From: Pseudomonadota bacterium
GTDB taxonomy: Bacteria > Pseudomonadota > Gammaproteobacteria > Xanthomonadales > SZUA-38
Direction of reading: 5' to 3'
Assembly (NCBI GenBank): GCA_039033415.1
Contig: JBCCCR010000015.1
Location: 79,755 to 143,754 of the forward strand
DNA: 64,000 nucleotides
Below the pieces are notes generated by a model. That model was given only the letters and a program-made list of their open reading frames with translations, was not told the DNA's origin and did no database searches. Made by a program: the position numbers and the translations under genes. Of the stretch, positions 16,867 to 26,067 are shown piece after piece (position 1 is the first letter of the stretch; every line of letters begins with the position of its first letter).

Positions 16867-19005
16867 CTACCCGTGCCTCACCGGCGATTGATCCTCAAGA
16901 CCAAAAACTTTGAGCGCAAAAGCGTACTCGTGGGCGCGCTCCTCCAGCCGCTCAAATCGCGCTGCTGAACCGCTGTGGCCAGCTGCCATATTCATCTTTA
17001 GGAAAAACGGGCCACCGGTCGCTTCTGCCCGCAGCCTTGCGACCCATTTAGCGGGTTCCCAATAGGTGACCCGGTAGTCGGTCAATCCGCCGGTAGCGAG
17101 CAGCGGCGGATAGTCGACGTCCCCGCGGATGTTGTCATAGGGAGAGTACCCAGCAATCGTCTGGAAAGCCGTCAGGTCGTTGATCGGATCCCCCCACTCA
17201 ACCCACTCGGGCGGGGTTAACGGCAGGTCCGCATCCGAGATCGTGTTGAGCACGTCGACGAAGGGTACTGCGGCAATCGCGCCGCCGAAAAGATCCGGCC
17301 GCAGGTTCAGCGTGGCGCCAACCAGCAACCCGCCTGCGGATCCGCCATAGCTGACCGTCCTGCCCTTCCCCCCGTAACCGCGGTCCTGCAGGGCTTCGGC
17401 AACCCGTGCAAAATCGGTAAACGAATGGTTTTTGTTGGCCAGCTTGCCGTCCTGATACCACTGTCGGCCGTTGTCAGAACCGCCCCGAACATGAGCTGTT
17501 GCGTAAACCACACCCCGATCGACCAACGACAGCAAAGCGCTGCTGAACCAGGCCTGCATCGTGGTTCCGTAGCTGCCGTAACCGTAAAGCAGCAGAGGCG
17601 TTGTGCCGTCAGCCCGGGTGGTCTTGAGCCTGAGCAGCGTTACTGGAATCTGAGCCCCGTCATCAGCCGTCACAAACAGGCGCTCCACCGCGTAGAGACC
17701 TGGGTCGTGGCCACTGGGAATTTCCTGTTGTTTCTGTAGCACCCGCTTCTGCGACTTTAGATCCACATCGAAGGTCTGGACCGGTGTGGACGGCGACTCG
17801 TAGTGGATGCGCAGCGACCGGGTGTCGAACTCAAGACCTCGGCTGAGCTCCAGATTGTACGCAGGGTCCGGAAAGTCTAGCTCGAAGCTCTCGCTGCGGG
17901 CGTAGTCGGACACCACAAGCCTTGGCAGGGCCTCGCGCCGCTCCAGACGGATTAACCAATCTTTGAGTGTAATGAGGTCACTCACGTAGCGACCGTCCTG
18001 ATGAGGCAGCCAGTCCTGCCAGTGTTCCCGACCGGGTGAGGCAACGGGGGTGACGACAAGCTTAAAGTCCATCGCTCCCTGCGCATTGGTGCGCAGGTAA
18101 AAGTGATTGCCCTGATGATGTGGGTAGTAGAGTTCGTCCTCGACGCGAGCCGCAATCAGGCACGGCTCTGTCCCCGGGCTGGCGTCAAGCGCTAGATACC
18201 GATATTCCGTTGAGGTGCCCTTGGTGCTGCCAATAAACAGGTATTCGCGGCTCTGGCTGGCGTGAATCCCGAGAAAATAACTGTCGTCAGGTTCCTCATA
18301 CACCAGCAGGTCTTCGGCCGGCGCAGTCCCCAGCAGGTGATGCTTGACGCGCTTCGGGCGCTGGCTGTTGTCACGTTCGACGTAGAAGAATGACCGCGAG
18401 TCTGAGGCCCAGACCACATGCCCACCGGTTTGCGAAATGGTCTCGAGGAGAGCCTCGCCGGACTCAATATGGCGTATCGTCAAATCGTAATACTCAGAAC
18501 CCAACCGATCGACGCCGCAGGCGATCAGTGAGTGATCCGGGCTGTGGACCACGCTGGCGATACGAAAGAACGCCTCGCCTTTCGCTTCGAGGTCACCATC
18601 AAACAGGATCTGCTCCCGGAGCCCCTCCCGCGTGGTCCGCACGTAGACCGGGTAATCGCCGCCGTCGCGGTAGCGAACCGCATACGCAAATTCTCCGTCG
18701 GGTCTTGGTAGCGAGCTGTCCGCCTCTTTGATCCGCCCCCGCATCTCCCGGACCAGCCGTCGGCGCAGCGGTTCCAGGTCGTGGGTCGCTGCTTCGTAAT
18801 ACGCGTTTTCGGCATTCAGATGGTCGCGGATCGCCACGCTCAGCCGCGACGGGTCGCGCAGCACCTCCTGCCAGTACGGATCGCGGAGCCAGGCATATTC
18901 ATCGACACGGTTTACGCCATGCTGAGTCGTCGTCTCGGGGCGCCGGTCAGCGATCGGTGGCGCATGGTTAACATCATCAAAGGGATTGCGAGGTGGCTGG
19001 CTCAT
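16867..19005 (-). CDS. ptrB: Oligopeptidase B (S9A serine peptidase)
   Basis: A 712-residue prolyl-oligopeptidase-family enzyme. An N-terminal helical entry (VDEYAWLRDPYWQEVL) is followed by a seven-bladed propeller (about 75-415) and an alpha/beta-hydrolase domain. The catalytic Ser lies in YGGSAGGLLVG, the Asp in TGGLTDYRVTYWEPAKW and the His in AAGHSGSAARFERL. The GHSGxxGRF-like His region and Y-W-E-P-A-K-W are typical of protease II, which cleaves after Lys/Arg in short peptides in the cytoplasm. No signal peptide is present. The ATG at 19005 gives the expected N-terminus; the upstream extension to 19098 would overlap the neighbouring membrane-protein gene. Confidence 0.92.
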   Translation of the reverse strand: MSQPPRNPFDDVNHAPPIADRRPETTTQHGVNRVDEYAWLRDPYWQEVLRDPSRLSVAIRDHLNAENAYYEAATHDLEPLRRRLVREMRGRIKEADSSLPRPDGEFAYAVRYRDGGDYPVYVRTTREGLREQILFDGDLEAKGEAFFRIASVVHSPDHSLIACGVDRLGSEYYDLTIRHIESGEALLETISQTGGHVVWASDSRSFFYVERDNSQRPKRVKHHLLGTAPAEDLLVYEEPDDSYFLGIHASQSREYLFIGSTKGTSTEYRYLALDASPGTEPCLIAARVEDELYYPHHQGNHFYLRTNAQGAMDFKLVVTPVASPGREHWQDWLPHQDGRYVSDLITLKDWLIRLERREALPRLVVSDYARSESFELDFPDPAYNLELSRGLEFDTRSLRIHYESPSTPVQTFDVDLKSQKRVLQKQQEIPSGHDPGLYAVERLFVTADDGAQIPVTLLRLKTTRADGTTPLLLYGYGSYGTTMQAWFSSALLSLVDRGVVYATAHVRGGSDNGRQWYQDGKLANKNHSFTDFARVAEALQDRGYGGKGRTVSYGGSAGGLLVGATLNLRPDLFGGAIAAVPFVDVLNTISDADLPLTPPEWVEWGDPINDLTAFQTIAGYSPYDNIRGDVDYPPLLATGGLTDYRVTYWEPAKWVARLRAEATGGPFFLKMNMAAGHSGSAARFERLEERAHEYAFALKVFGLEDQSPVRHG

Positions 19006-19048
19006 CGCGCTAGCGTTGCGGAGAGGTCTGGGAAAGTGAGAGCACCGC

Positions 19049-19516
19049 TCAGTTAGATCGGTGGTCGCCGGACGGGCGCCGCGGTTCTTCTGGCGCATAG
19101 CCGTCTGCGACGTATGCCGGCCCTTTCAGAATATGAACGACAACGCATCCAATAGACACGGTCAGCAGGACGGTCCAAAGCGTCACAACCGTGGCGATCA
19201 CAAAAATGTCGACGCTGGCGATCTGCTTGGCGACTGATTCAAGCGAATCATTGCTCGGAAACCAGCGAGCGACCGCCGACAAGGATCCGACAGAGAGCGT
19301 GGTGACAAGACACAGTAGCGGCATTTTGCGCAGCAGCGTGAGCTCTAGCCCCGGCGGAGTCCGGCGAACGTGAAGTCGTTTGGGGAATTGGTTGCTCGTC
19401 AACGTCTTTTTCGGGTCGATGCTGCTAGTGATAAGCCAGTAAAGCACAGACACGTGGCAATGTTCCGTCAAGGTATGGATCCCGACACTGCCAAGCGCGA
19501 CCCCTGCGCTCGTCAC
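19049..19516 (-). CDS. Small membrane protein of unknown function
   Basis: About 155 residues from a GTG at 19516, with no strong ribosome-binding site; a later start is possible. After a polar N-terminal half with a basic segment (KRLHVRRTPPGLELTLLRK), two clear transmembrane helices follow: PLLCLVTTLSVGSLSAVA and FVIATVVTLWTVLLTVSIG. The tail ends in a charged, proline-containing stretch (YAPEEPRRPSGDHRSN). I do not recognise the family. It lies 43 bases upstream of ptrB on the same strand, so the two may share a transcript, and it is divergent from the DDAH gene with about 120 bases between starts. Confidence 0.6.
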   Translation of the reverse strand: MTSAGVALGSVGIHTLTEHCHVSVLYWLITSSIDPKKTLTSNQFPKRLHVRRTPPGLELTLLRKMPLLCLVTTLSVGSLSAVARWFPSNDSLESVAKQIASVDIFVIATVVTLWTVLLTVSIGCVVVHILKGPAYVADGYAPEEPRRPSGDHRSN

Positions 19517-19636
19517 TGTAGGTAAGGGCTTTCCCGGCTGTGCGATTGCCCAACCCCGCGCCAGCAGGCAGAGTAAAGACCAGCCGGCGCTTCTTAAGCC
19601 AGCAAGACCACCGGACGCTGAGCGGACCCGAGAAGT

Positions 19637-20428
19637 ATGGACCTATTTCAGTTTGATCAAGCCATTGTCAGGCAGCCCGCGGCATCGGTCATCAACGGCC
19701 TGCGCGCGGTAGATCGGGGGGCTCCAGACTTCGACCAGCTTGGCGCGGAGCACCGCGCGTACGTGAAAGCCCTGGTGGCCGCCGGCGTAGCGGTCACCGT
19801 GCTGCCCCCCGCCCCTGCGCTTCCGGACGCCGTATTTGTTGAGGATCCGGCGCTGGTGTTTTCCAGCGGAGCCATTGCGCTTCGTCCGGGTGCCGCGTCA
19901 CGGTTCGGCGAAGCGGCTGAACTGCTCCCCGAGCTGCAAAAGCATTTCACCAACGTTCTTCAACTACCCGGCCCCGGCAACGTTGAGGGCGGGGATGTGC
20001 TCATCACACCCGAAAAGGTCATGGTCGGCTTGTCTGAACGCACCAACCTCGAAGGCGCTGAAGCGCTCATGAGCTGCCTGAACCACCTCGGCCTGCGAGG
20101 CGCCATTGTGCATACGCCGCCCGACGTCCTGCACTTCAAGTCCGACTGCTCGATGCTCGACAACGAAACGGTGTTGTCGACGCGCAGGCTGGCCGCCAGC
20201 GGGGTATTTAACGGCCTCAGAACGATCCTGGTGCCCCAAGGAGAAGAGGCTGCAGCCAACGCATTGCGGATCAACGATCGAGTGCTGATCGGGAGCCATT
20301 TCCACCAAACGATCGACCAGCTTAGCGGGCAGGGTTATTCGCTCGAGCCCCTCAAGACCGACGAAATCAGCAAGCTTGACGCCGGACTATCCTGCATGTC
20401 GCTGCGCTGGCGGAGTGCAATAGGGTAA
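19637..20428 (+). CDS. Dimethylarginine dimethylaminohydrolase (DDAH) family hydrolase
   Basis: A 263-residue member of the amidinotransferase/guanidino-modifying superfamily. Residue order and spacing match bacterial DDAH: a substrate-binding segment ALPDAVFVEDP (D70), GNVEGGDVL (E117), the catalytic HFKSDCSML (H166) and the nucleophilic Cys close to the C-terminus in LDAGLSCMSLRW (C253). These sit a few residues after the positions known for the Pseudomonas enzyme (His162, Cys249). The enzyme would convert methylated arginines to citrulline and methylamines in the cytoplasm. It starts at an ATG with a purine-rich GAGAAG upstream. No arginine-metabolism gene is adjacent. Confidence 0.9.
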   Translation: MDLFQFDQAIVRQPAASVINGLRAVDRGAPDFDQLGAEHRAYVKALVAAGVAVTVLPPAPALPDAVFVEDPALVFSSGAIALRPGAASRFGEAAELLPELQKHFTNVLQLPGPGNVEGGDVLITPEKVMVGLSERTNLEGAEALMSCLNHLGLRGAIVHTPPDVLHFKSDCSMLDNETVLSTRRLAASGVFNGLRTILVPQGEEAAANALRINDRVLIGSHFHQTIDQLSGQGYSLEPLKTDEISKLDAGLSCMSLRWRSAIG

Positions 20429-20687
20429 GCCGACAAATCCGTCACCGGCGCCGGGGCGACACCGACACTCACCGCGCCTTGAGAAGGCACCTCAAATCAG
20501 CCGTTTACCTACGTCGATCTCCGGAAATTTCCGAATATTTCCTGTTTTGTTCCGAGTAAATTCGAACTCCGTCTCGTATTAATGGTGAAGGGACGACCGG
20601 CGTGCCGGACGTCAGAACCCGTATGCAGGGCGCTGGCTCATTGGCCATGCCTACCGCCAAGCTTGAACACAACCGATGAGAGAACCG

Positions 20688-22391
20688 ATGATCCAAAAAA
20701 ACGCCACCCGATCGAATCAGGAAAGCTCCCGAAACGCGCTTGAAACCGCTGAGCGCAACCCACGCCGACAGTTTTTGAGCCAGGTCGGAGCGGCTGCGGC
20801 CGGAACCGGCGCGGCGATGATGACCGGCACGGTCGACGCAAAAAACGCCGTCCCTAGCGACAAGAGTGAGGTGGGGGTTTCCCGGGTGCGCAGCGTGGCA
20901 GCCAGGTCAATGCGCGTCGGCGTCGCCCGCGAGCAGTTCCTCGTTCGCAGTCCTGTCAATCAAGGGAATGGCGATGAGGATCAGCTGCCGGACTTTATCG
21001 GCAGCTTTACCAAAACGCTGCCGCACAATGCGGTGGGGGAAGTTGATGCAGCAGCCTATGGCGCTTACCTGCAGGCGCTCGAGGGTCGCAGCGACACGGC
21101 CTGGGAACACATTGCGCTCGCCCCCGAAGCGGACCGGAAGCTGGCCAATCCGCAGGCGTCCCTGGCATTCAGTCTTGTGGGCGGTGATTCCCACGCGTTT
21201 TTTATGCCGCCAGCGCCGGGCTTCGGCAGCGCGGAAACCGCAGCCGAGATGGCGGAGGTCTACCTTCATGCGCTGCTTCGCGACGTGCCCTTTGAGGCCT
21301 ATGGGTCAGATCCTTCCGCGGACTTCGCCGCGCGCGAACTCAGCGCGTTTTCCGGTTTCACCGGCCCCCGGCAAGGCGGTGCGGTGACGCCGGCCACGCT
21401 GTTTCGAGGGTCGTTTGCCGGCGACCTCACCGGCAACTATGTTTCTCAGTTCCTGCTGCTGCCGGTTCCACAAGGCGCTGCGCTCACGGAACAGCGCTAC
21501 CAGACGACCGTGCCGGGGGACGACCATATGCTGAACCGCGAGGACTGGCTCAACGTGCTCCGCGGCGGCGCCCCGGCCACCGCCAGCCGCTTTGAGCCGG
21601 AACCCCGGTTTATCACCACCGCTCGCGACCTTGGTGAATACGTCCACCGGGATTACACCTATCAGACCTATCTCCAGGCCGCGCTGATCCTGCTCGGCTT
21701 GAGCGAGCCACTGCGCGCGGGGAACCCGTACAACACCAGCGCCACCCAGGGAGGTTTTGTCACGTTCGGAGCGGCGGAGGTGCTATCTCAGATCGGTGAC
21801 GTGGCCCTGCAGTCGCTTCGTGCCGCGTGGTACCAGAAGTGGCAGGTCCACCGGAGGCTGCGGCCTGAGGTGTTTGGGGGTCGCGTCCAGTTCACGCGCT
21901 CCGGCGAGCGGTCTTACCCAATCAATAGCGAACTGCTCAATTCGCCGGTATTGGACGCCATTGCAGACGCCAACAACGGGGAATACTGGCTGCCGATGGC
22001 CTACCCCGAGGGCTCACCGACCCACCCCGCCTACCCCGCTGGGCACGCGGCGATTGCCGGCGCCTGCGTCACGGTGCTCAAAGCATTCTTTGACGGCAGC
22101 AGCGTCATTCCGGAGCCGGTTGAGGTTGTGCCCGGCTCCGACGGACAGGCGCTTCAACCCTATAGCGGCACGGAGGTTCTCACGGTTGAAGGCGAGCTCA
22201 ACAAGCTGGCCAACAACATCGCCATCGGCCGCAACCTGGCCGGCGTCCATTGGCGTACCGACGGCACCGACGGAATATTGCTGGGCGAGGACGTTGCCGT
22301 GCGCATGCTGCGCGACCTGCGGCAAACCTACAACGAGGTCGCGGGCGAAATTCGATTCACCGGTTTTGCCGGCAACACGATCATTATTTGA
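20688..22391 (+). CDS. Tat-exported vanadium-dependent haloperoxidase-like protein
   Basis: A 567-residue protein. The N-terminus carries a Tat-like signal (RRQFLSQVGAAAAGTGAAM). The C-terminal half has the vanadate pocket of the haloperoxidase/PAP2 fold: K384 and R392 in KWQVHRRLRPE, H446 in PTHPAYP, G452-H453 in PAGHAAIAG, and R515 with the vanadium-ligand H521 in GRNLAGVHWRTDG. The K-to-R spacing of 8, the extra His seven residues before H453 and the six-residue R-H spacing follow algal-type bromoperoxidases. The residue before G452 is Ala451, where a vanadate-hydrogen-bonding Ser is usual. Such enzymes use hydrogen peroxide to oxidise halides and here would act in the periplasm. An in-frame ATG at 20676 is an alternative start. 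Confidence 0.88.
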   Translation: MIQKNATRSNQESSRNALETAERNPRRQFLSQVGAAAAGTGAAMMTGTVDAKNAVPSDKSEVGVSRVRSVAARSMRVGVAREQFLVRSPVNQGNGDEDQLPDFIGSFTKTLPHNAVGEVDAAAYGAYLQALEGRSDTAWEHIALAPEADRKLANPQASLAFSLVGGDSHAFFMPPAPGFGSAETAAEMAEVYLHALLRDVPFEAYGSDPSADFAARELSAFSGFTGPRQGGAVTPATLFRGSFAGDLTGNYVSQFLLLPVPQGAALTEQRYQTTVPGDDHMLNREDWLNVLRGGAPATASRFEPEPRFITTARDLGEYVHRDYTYQTYLQAALILLGLSEPLRAGNPYNTSATQGGFVTFGAAEVLSQIGDVALQSLRAAWYQKWQVHRRLRPEVFGGRVQFTRSGERSYPINSELLNSPVLDAIADANNGEYWLPMAYPEGSPTHPAYPAGHAAIAGACVTVLKAFFDGSSVIPEPVEVVPGSDGQALQPYSGTEVLTVEGELNKLANNIAIGRNLAGVHWRTDGTDGILLGEDVAVRMLRDLRQTYNEVAGEIRFTGFAGNTIII

Positions 22392-22439
22392 GGACGTTCA
22401 TGCGACCAACGTCTCATGGCGCTTGAGCAACGACCGGTA

Positions 22440-22979
22440 TCAGGTCACGGCTTTTGTCGACAATGCGTCGGACGACGTTGCCGCGTCAGGCGCCTCTGAC
22501 ATGGTTTTCTCCCAGTACCCCACGTCCACCCACTGGTCGAACTTCCGACCGGTCTGACGAAAATGAGCGACTTTGGTGAAGCCCAGCTTTTCGTGCAGCG
22601 CGACGCTGGGATCGTTGGGCAGCGCAATCCCCGCAAGCACCGCGTGGACACCCTGCCCCTCCAGGCGCTGGAGTAAAGCGCACATCAGCCGCGTGCCCAT
22701 GCCCTGGCCTGCGGCCTCGGGCGAGAGATACACCGTACTCTCCACGGTGTGTCGATATGCCTGCCGCGGTTTCCAGCGGGTTGCGTAGGCGTAGCCGGCG
22801 ATGCTCTCGTTGCTTTCACCCAGCAGCCAGGGAAAATCGGCCGTGGTGGCCGCGATCCGGCGGGCCATCTCGCTGACAGCGAGCGGTTCGGTTTCAAAGG
22901 TCGCCAGGCTATGTGCAATGTAGTGGTTGTAGATCTCACACAGCGCCAGCGCGTCAGCTTCAGTCGCGTCTCGAATCAT
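22440..22979 (-). CDS. GNAT N-acetyltransferase, phosphinothricin/methionine-sulfoximine acetyltransferase type
   Basis: A 179-residue GNAT protein with the Pat/MddA pattern: IRDATEADALALCEIYNHYI at the start, a TFETEP segment, GYAYATRWKPRQAYRHTVESTVYL, then the acetyl-CoA loop AAGQGMGTRLMCALL. The end follows HEKLGFTKVAHFRQTGRKFDQWVDVGYWEK, a hallmark of this subgroup. These enzymes acetylate amino groups of phosphinothricin-like or sulfoximine amino acids, and natural substrates are often unclear. It converges on the haloperoxidase gene, with 48 bases between the stops, and is followed upstream by the peroxiredoxin gene on the same strand beyond a terminator. Confidence 0.88.
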   Translation of the reverse strand: MIRDATEADALALCEIYNHYIAHSLATFETEPLAVSEMARRIAATTADFPWLLGESNESIAGYAYATRWKPRQAYRHTVESTVYLSPEAAGQGMGTRLMCALLQRLEGQGVHAVLAGIALPNDPSVALHEKLGFTKVAHFRQTGRKFDQWVDVGYWEKTMSEAPDAATSSDALSTKAVT

Positions 22980-23087
22980 CGGCGCAGCTTAGCGTGTTTG
23001 CTGTGCGCGCCAACATATACAAAACCCTCGTTCTGGCGCTGCTTTCCGATCCATCGCGGCGATGGCACCGGTGAGATCGGCACCCAC

Positions 23088-23122
23088 AAAAAAGGCCGCG
23101 CCCCTCCCGGGACGCGGCCTTT
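23088..23122 (-). terminator. Rho-independent terminator of the peroxiredoxin gene
   Basis: A perfect 10-bp stem, AAAGGCCGCG (23091-23100) with CGCGGCCTTT (23113-23122), encloses a 12-base loop. Read on the minus strand the stem is followed by a run of T (complement of the A run at 23088-23093). It sits 24 bases past the stop of the peroxiredoxin gene at 23146. Confidence 0.88.
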
Positions 23123-23145
23123 AAGACGTCGCGAGCTGCGGCGGC

Positions 23146-23715
23146 TTAGCCTACAAAAGCGTTGCGCTCAGGCTTGTCAGCGGGCGCGGCCTCACCCTTC
23201 ATCCACGCCAGCATGGTGTCGGCGTCGGAAACCTCAAACGGGTCGCTCGGGCAGTTGTCGCCGAAATCTGGCTCGACAAACACTTTCTCGATGGTGCTGT
23301 CATTCACCAGCATCGAGTAGCGCCAGGAACGCATGCCAAAACCCAGGTTGTCCTTATCGACCAGCATGCCCATTTTGCGGGTGAACTCACCGCTGCCGTC
23401 CGGCAGCATTTTGACCTTGTCCGCGCCGATGTGCTTGCCCCACTGGAACATGACAAACGCGTCGTTCACCGACAGGCAGTAAATCTCATCGACGCCCTGC
23501 GCAGCAAACTGGTCAGAAAGCTCTTCATAGCGTGGCAGGTGCGTTGAGGAACACGTCGGGGTGAAGGCTCCGGGCAGCGCAAAGATGATGACTTTTTTGC
23601 CGGCAAAGATGTCGTCTGAGGTCGTGTCCTGCCACTTGAACGGATTGTCTCCGCCGATCGACTCGTCACGGACGCGGGTTTTGAATACTACGCTTGGGAC
23701 CTTCTCGGGGGTCAT
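23146..23715 (-). CDS. Peroxiredoxin, Prx5 type
   Basis: A 189-residue atypical peroxiredoxin. The peroxidatic Cys lies in the family motif [16 protein letters not shown], followed by the [12 protein letters not shown] segment and the RSWRYSMLV strand with the conserved Arg. These match the Prx5/AhpE-like redoxin group, which reduces hydrogen peroxide and alkyl hydroperoxides using glutathione or thioredoxin. Another Cys is in [10 protein letters not shown] near the C-terminus. It is a single-gene unit: its own terminator follows and about 190 bases of non-coding DNA precede the next gene. No glutaredoxin domain is fused to it. Confidence 0.92.
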   Translation of the reverse strand: MTPEKVPSVVFKTRVRDESIGGDNPFKWQDTTSDDIFAGKKVIIFALPGAFTPTCSSTHLPRYEELSDQFAAQGVDEIYCLSVNDAFVMFQWGKHIGADKVKMLPDGSGEFTRKMGMLVDKDNLGFGMRSWRYSMLVNDSTIEKVFVEPDFGDNCPSDPFEVSDADTMLAWMKGEAAPADKPERNAFVG

Positions 23716-23908
23716 CTGGGATCTCTCCTGAAGTGTGATGTAAAGAGCGAAATAAGGGTGCTGGCGGCGGCCAGCAAATTAACCGCGGTAAGCTATCAAT
23801 TCGACGTTTTCGATTGAAATAGTTTATATCTATGGGCGTGATAGGCCTGCTGCATAACGTCGACGGCAATCCGCCGCCAAGGCGCTCACAGGCCGTGTCA
23901 GACCTTCG

Positions 23909-25885
23909 TCAGGGGGCCGCCACCTCCGTTGCCACGGCGGGACCGATATGTCGATTGAAGAAATCCAGCTTGGCCTGGAAAAAGTCGCGTCGGGTTGCCG
24001 GATTGACAAACCCATGCCCCTCACGCCGTTCCACAACTAGGGAGAATGGCCTGTCAGCCTCGGTTAACGCCTCCACCAGACGCGTCGACTGAATGGGTGG
24101 GGCCCGTTCGTCACGCTTGCCGTAGGAAATCATCAGCGCTGCCTTGATCGCCGCAACGTGGTTCACCGGAGACTGCTGATAATGAAGCTCCGGGTCCGTG
24201 CCCAGCGCGAGCTTCAGGTATTCAACGCCTCCCCGAACATCCGGGATATCCCCCGAGCGAAACATCAACGCCATGTCGTAGACGCCGACGTGGCCAACTG
24301 CGCATTTATAGAGGTCCGGCTCCCGGGCGACGCTCATCAGAGCCGAATACCCGCCAAAGCTGCCACCTGAAATACAAACGCGTTGAGGGTCGACAAGGGC
24401 CTGTTCAATGCCCCAGCGCACGCCGTCGGTGATGTCATTCTGAATCGCCGTTCCCCACCGGCGATGCCCGGCTCGCTCAAATGCCAGGCCATAGCCTCCC
24501 GATCCGCGATAGTTGACCTGCAGCACCTGAAAGCCCCGATTGGCCAGCATCTGCACCTCGGGCTGGTAGCGCCAGTTGTCTCGCGGACCGTGGGGTCCAC
24601 CGTGCACCTGCACCACCGTCGGCAGAGGCCCCAGGGCTCCGACCGGCCGTGTGAGATAGCCCTCGATCTCCTGTCCGTCCCGGGCCGCAAAGGTAATCGG
24701 TTGCATCGGAGCAAGGTCGTTGGGTTCAAGCCATCGCCGTGAGCTCAGGAGGTAGTCGACCTTAAGCTTGTTGGTCTGCAGCATGAAATAATCGCCGGGG
24801 TTTCGATCAGCGGTGACCCACAAAACGGCTTCTTCCCCACCTCGCGTCCAGCTCGCGACGGTCATGAACTGTTCCGTAAAAGCCGCCTGAACCTTGGACA
24901 GAGCCTGGCTTTCCGGGTGATCGGGATCGAGATAGGTGCACTTCGGCATCGCGGCCTCAAAACACACGCCGAGCACGGTGAACTGATCGCTTCCCATCAC
25001 TACCCGACCCGCATCGTAATTAGGATCGGCAATGACCGGCTCGACTGCGCCGGATTCCATATCGATACGGACGAGCGAGATGGTGTCAAAGCCGACATTC
25101 GTCAGCGCCAGCACGCCGCTGCCGTCCTCGCTGACGCTCACGGCCCGAAGGTGCTGCTCAAGGCTTTCCGCCTGCATCAGAAGTCGCCAATCGGCGGATT
25201 TTTTGCCCCGTACATGCAGCACCGCGCGCCCCTCTGGGTCAGTGCCGAACGACGCCCAGTGACTCATCTTCGCGTTGGTGACGGCCCGCGCCTGCGGAAC
25301 CGGCAGACGAGTCACCGCACGTTTAGTCCCGTTAATGATGTTCAGCTGATAAACCGTCGGTATCGCGGCCATCTGGTTGGCAAAGGGGTAGGAGATGATC
25401 AGCGCATGCTTTTTGTCGTCCGGCAGCGGATGCAGCACACCGCCCCAGGCGCGCTCGCCGTCAGCTTTCCGGATTTTGCTGCCCGTGCCCATTTCGCCGA
25501 CCCGATACCCGAAAACCAGCTTTCGTCGACCGCCGTCCGCGTCCATGGCGAATAGCTCACCGAAATCCGCCACCCGGTCGTTGTCTGATTGTCGCGAGAG
25601 GATTTTCGCGAGCACGCGGTCATTGCTGGCCCAATAGAGCTGACCGACCTGCTGTCCCAAATCCATCCGGATCGAGGACATCACGGCCATTTTTTGCCGG
25701 TCGATGACCACCAGCGCGTTCTGATTACCCGCTGGAATCAAAGCCGCGAGGTAACTACCGTCCGGCGATATGCGCAGCGAGCGGTATTCCGCGGGACGAA
25801 CAAAGTCGTCGAGCGAAACTGGGGTGGTGATTCCCACCAACGGCGAAGTGAGCAACAGTGCGGAAAGTAGGCAACGAGTGAGCAT
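23909..25885 (-). CDS. Exported S9-family serine peptidase (acylaminoacyl-peptidase-like)
   Basis: A 658-residue protein. A signal peptide (MLTRCLLSALLLTSPLVGIT) precedes an N-terminal propeller-like region beginning RSLRISPDGSYLAAL. The C-terminal alpha/beta hydrolase begins at about residue 400 with the PTVVQVHGGPHGPRD motif typical of S9 peptidases. The nucleophile lies in SGGSFGGYSALM, the Asp in SYGKRDERAPP and the His in REGHGFVNPATR. Such enzymes degrade oligopeptides in the periplasm. The ATG at 25885 has AAGGAG just upstream; ATGs at 25900 and beyond add a basic or unrelated extension. It stands alone between the peroxiredoxin and the divergent lipoprotein methyltransferase. Confidence 0.88.
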   Translation of the reverse strand: MLTRCLLSALLLTSPLVGITTPVSLDDFVRPAEYRSLRISPDGSYLAALIPAGNQNALVVIDRQKMAVMSSIRMDLGQQVGQLYWASNDRVLAKILSRQSDNDRVADFGELFAMDADGGRRKLVFGYRVGEMGTGSKIRKADGERAWGGVLHPLPDDKKHALIISYPFANQMAAIPTVYQLNIINGTKRAVTRLPVPQARAVTNAKMSHWASFGTDPEGRAVLHVRGKKSADWRLLMQAESLEQHLRAVSVSEDGSGVLALTNVGFDTISLVRIDMESGAVEPVIADPNYDAGRVVMGSDQFTVLGVCFEAAMPKCTYLDPDHPESQALSKVQAAFTEQFMTVASWTRGGEEAVLWVTADRNPGDYFMLQTNKLKVDYLLSSRRWLEPNDLAPMQPITFAARDGQEIEGYLTRPVGALGPLPTVVQVHGGPHGPRDNWRYQPEVQMLANRGFQVLQVNYRGSGGYGLAFERAGHRRWGTAIQNDITDGVRWGIEQALVDPQRVCISGGSFGGYSALMSVAREPDLYKCAVGHVGVYDMALMFRSGDIPDVRGGVEYLKLALGTDPELHYQQSPVNHVAAIKAALMISYGKRDERAPPIQSTRLVEALTEADRPFSLVVERREGHGFVNPATRRDFFQAKLDFFNRHIGPAVATEVAAP

Positions 25886-26067
25886 GGAGCTCCTTTTCAT
25901 GCATCGGGAATTAACCCCCGCAATAATAGCAACCTCCCTCGGTGGGCTGTCCAGTGAAAACCGAATACCCAACGACGAAAAATCTGAAATCAGACTTCGG
26001 GATTTTGGTGACGTGACCTTCACGGTCGGCGCGAAATCATGATGATTTAGCTAATCCAGGTACGGAG

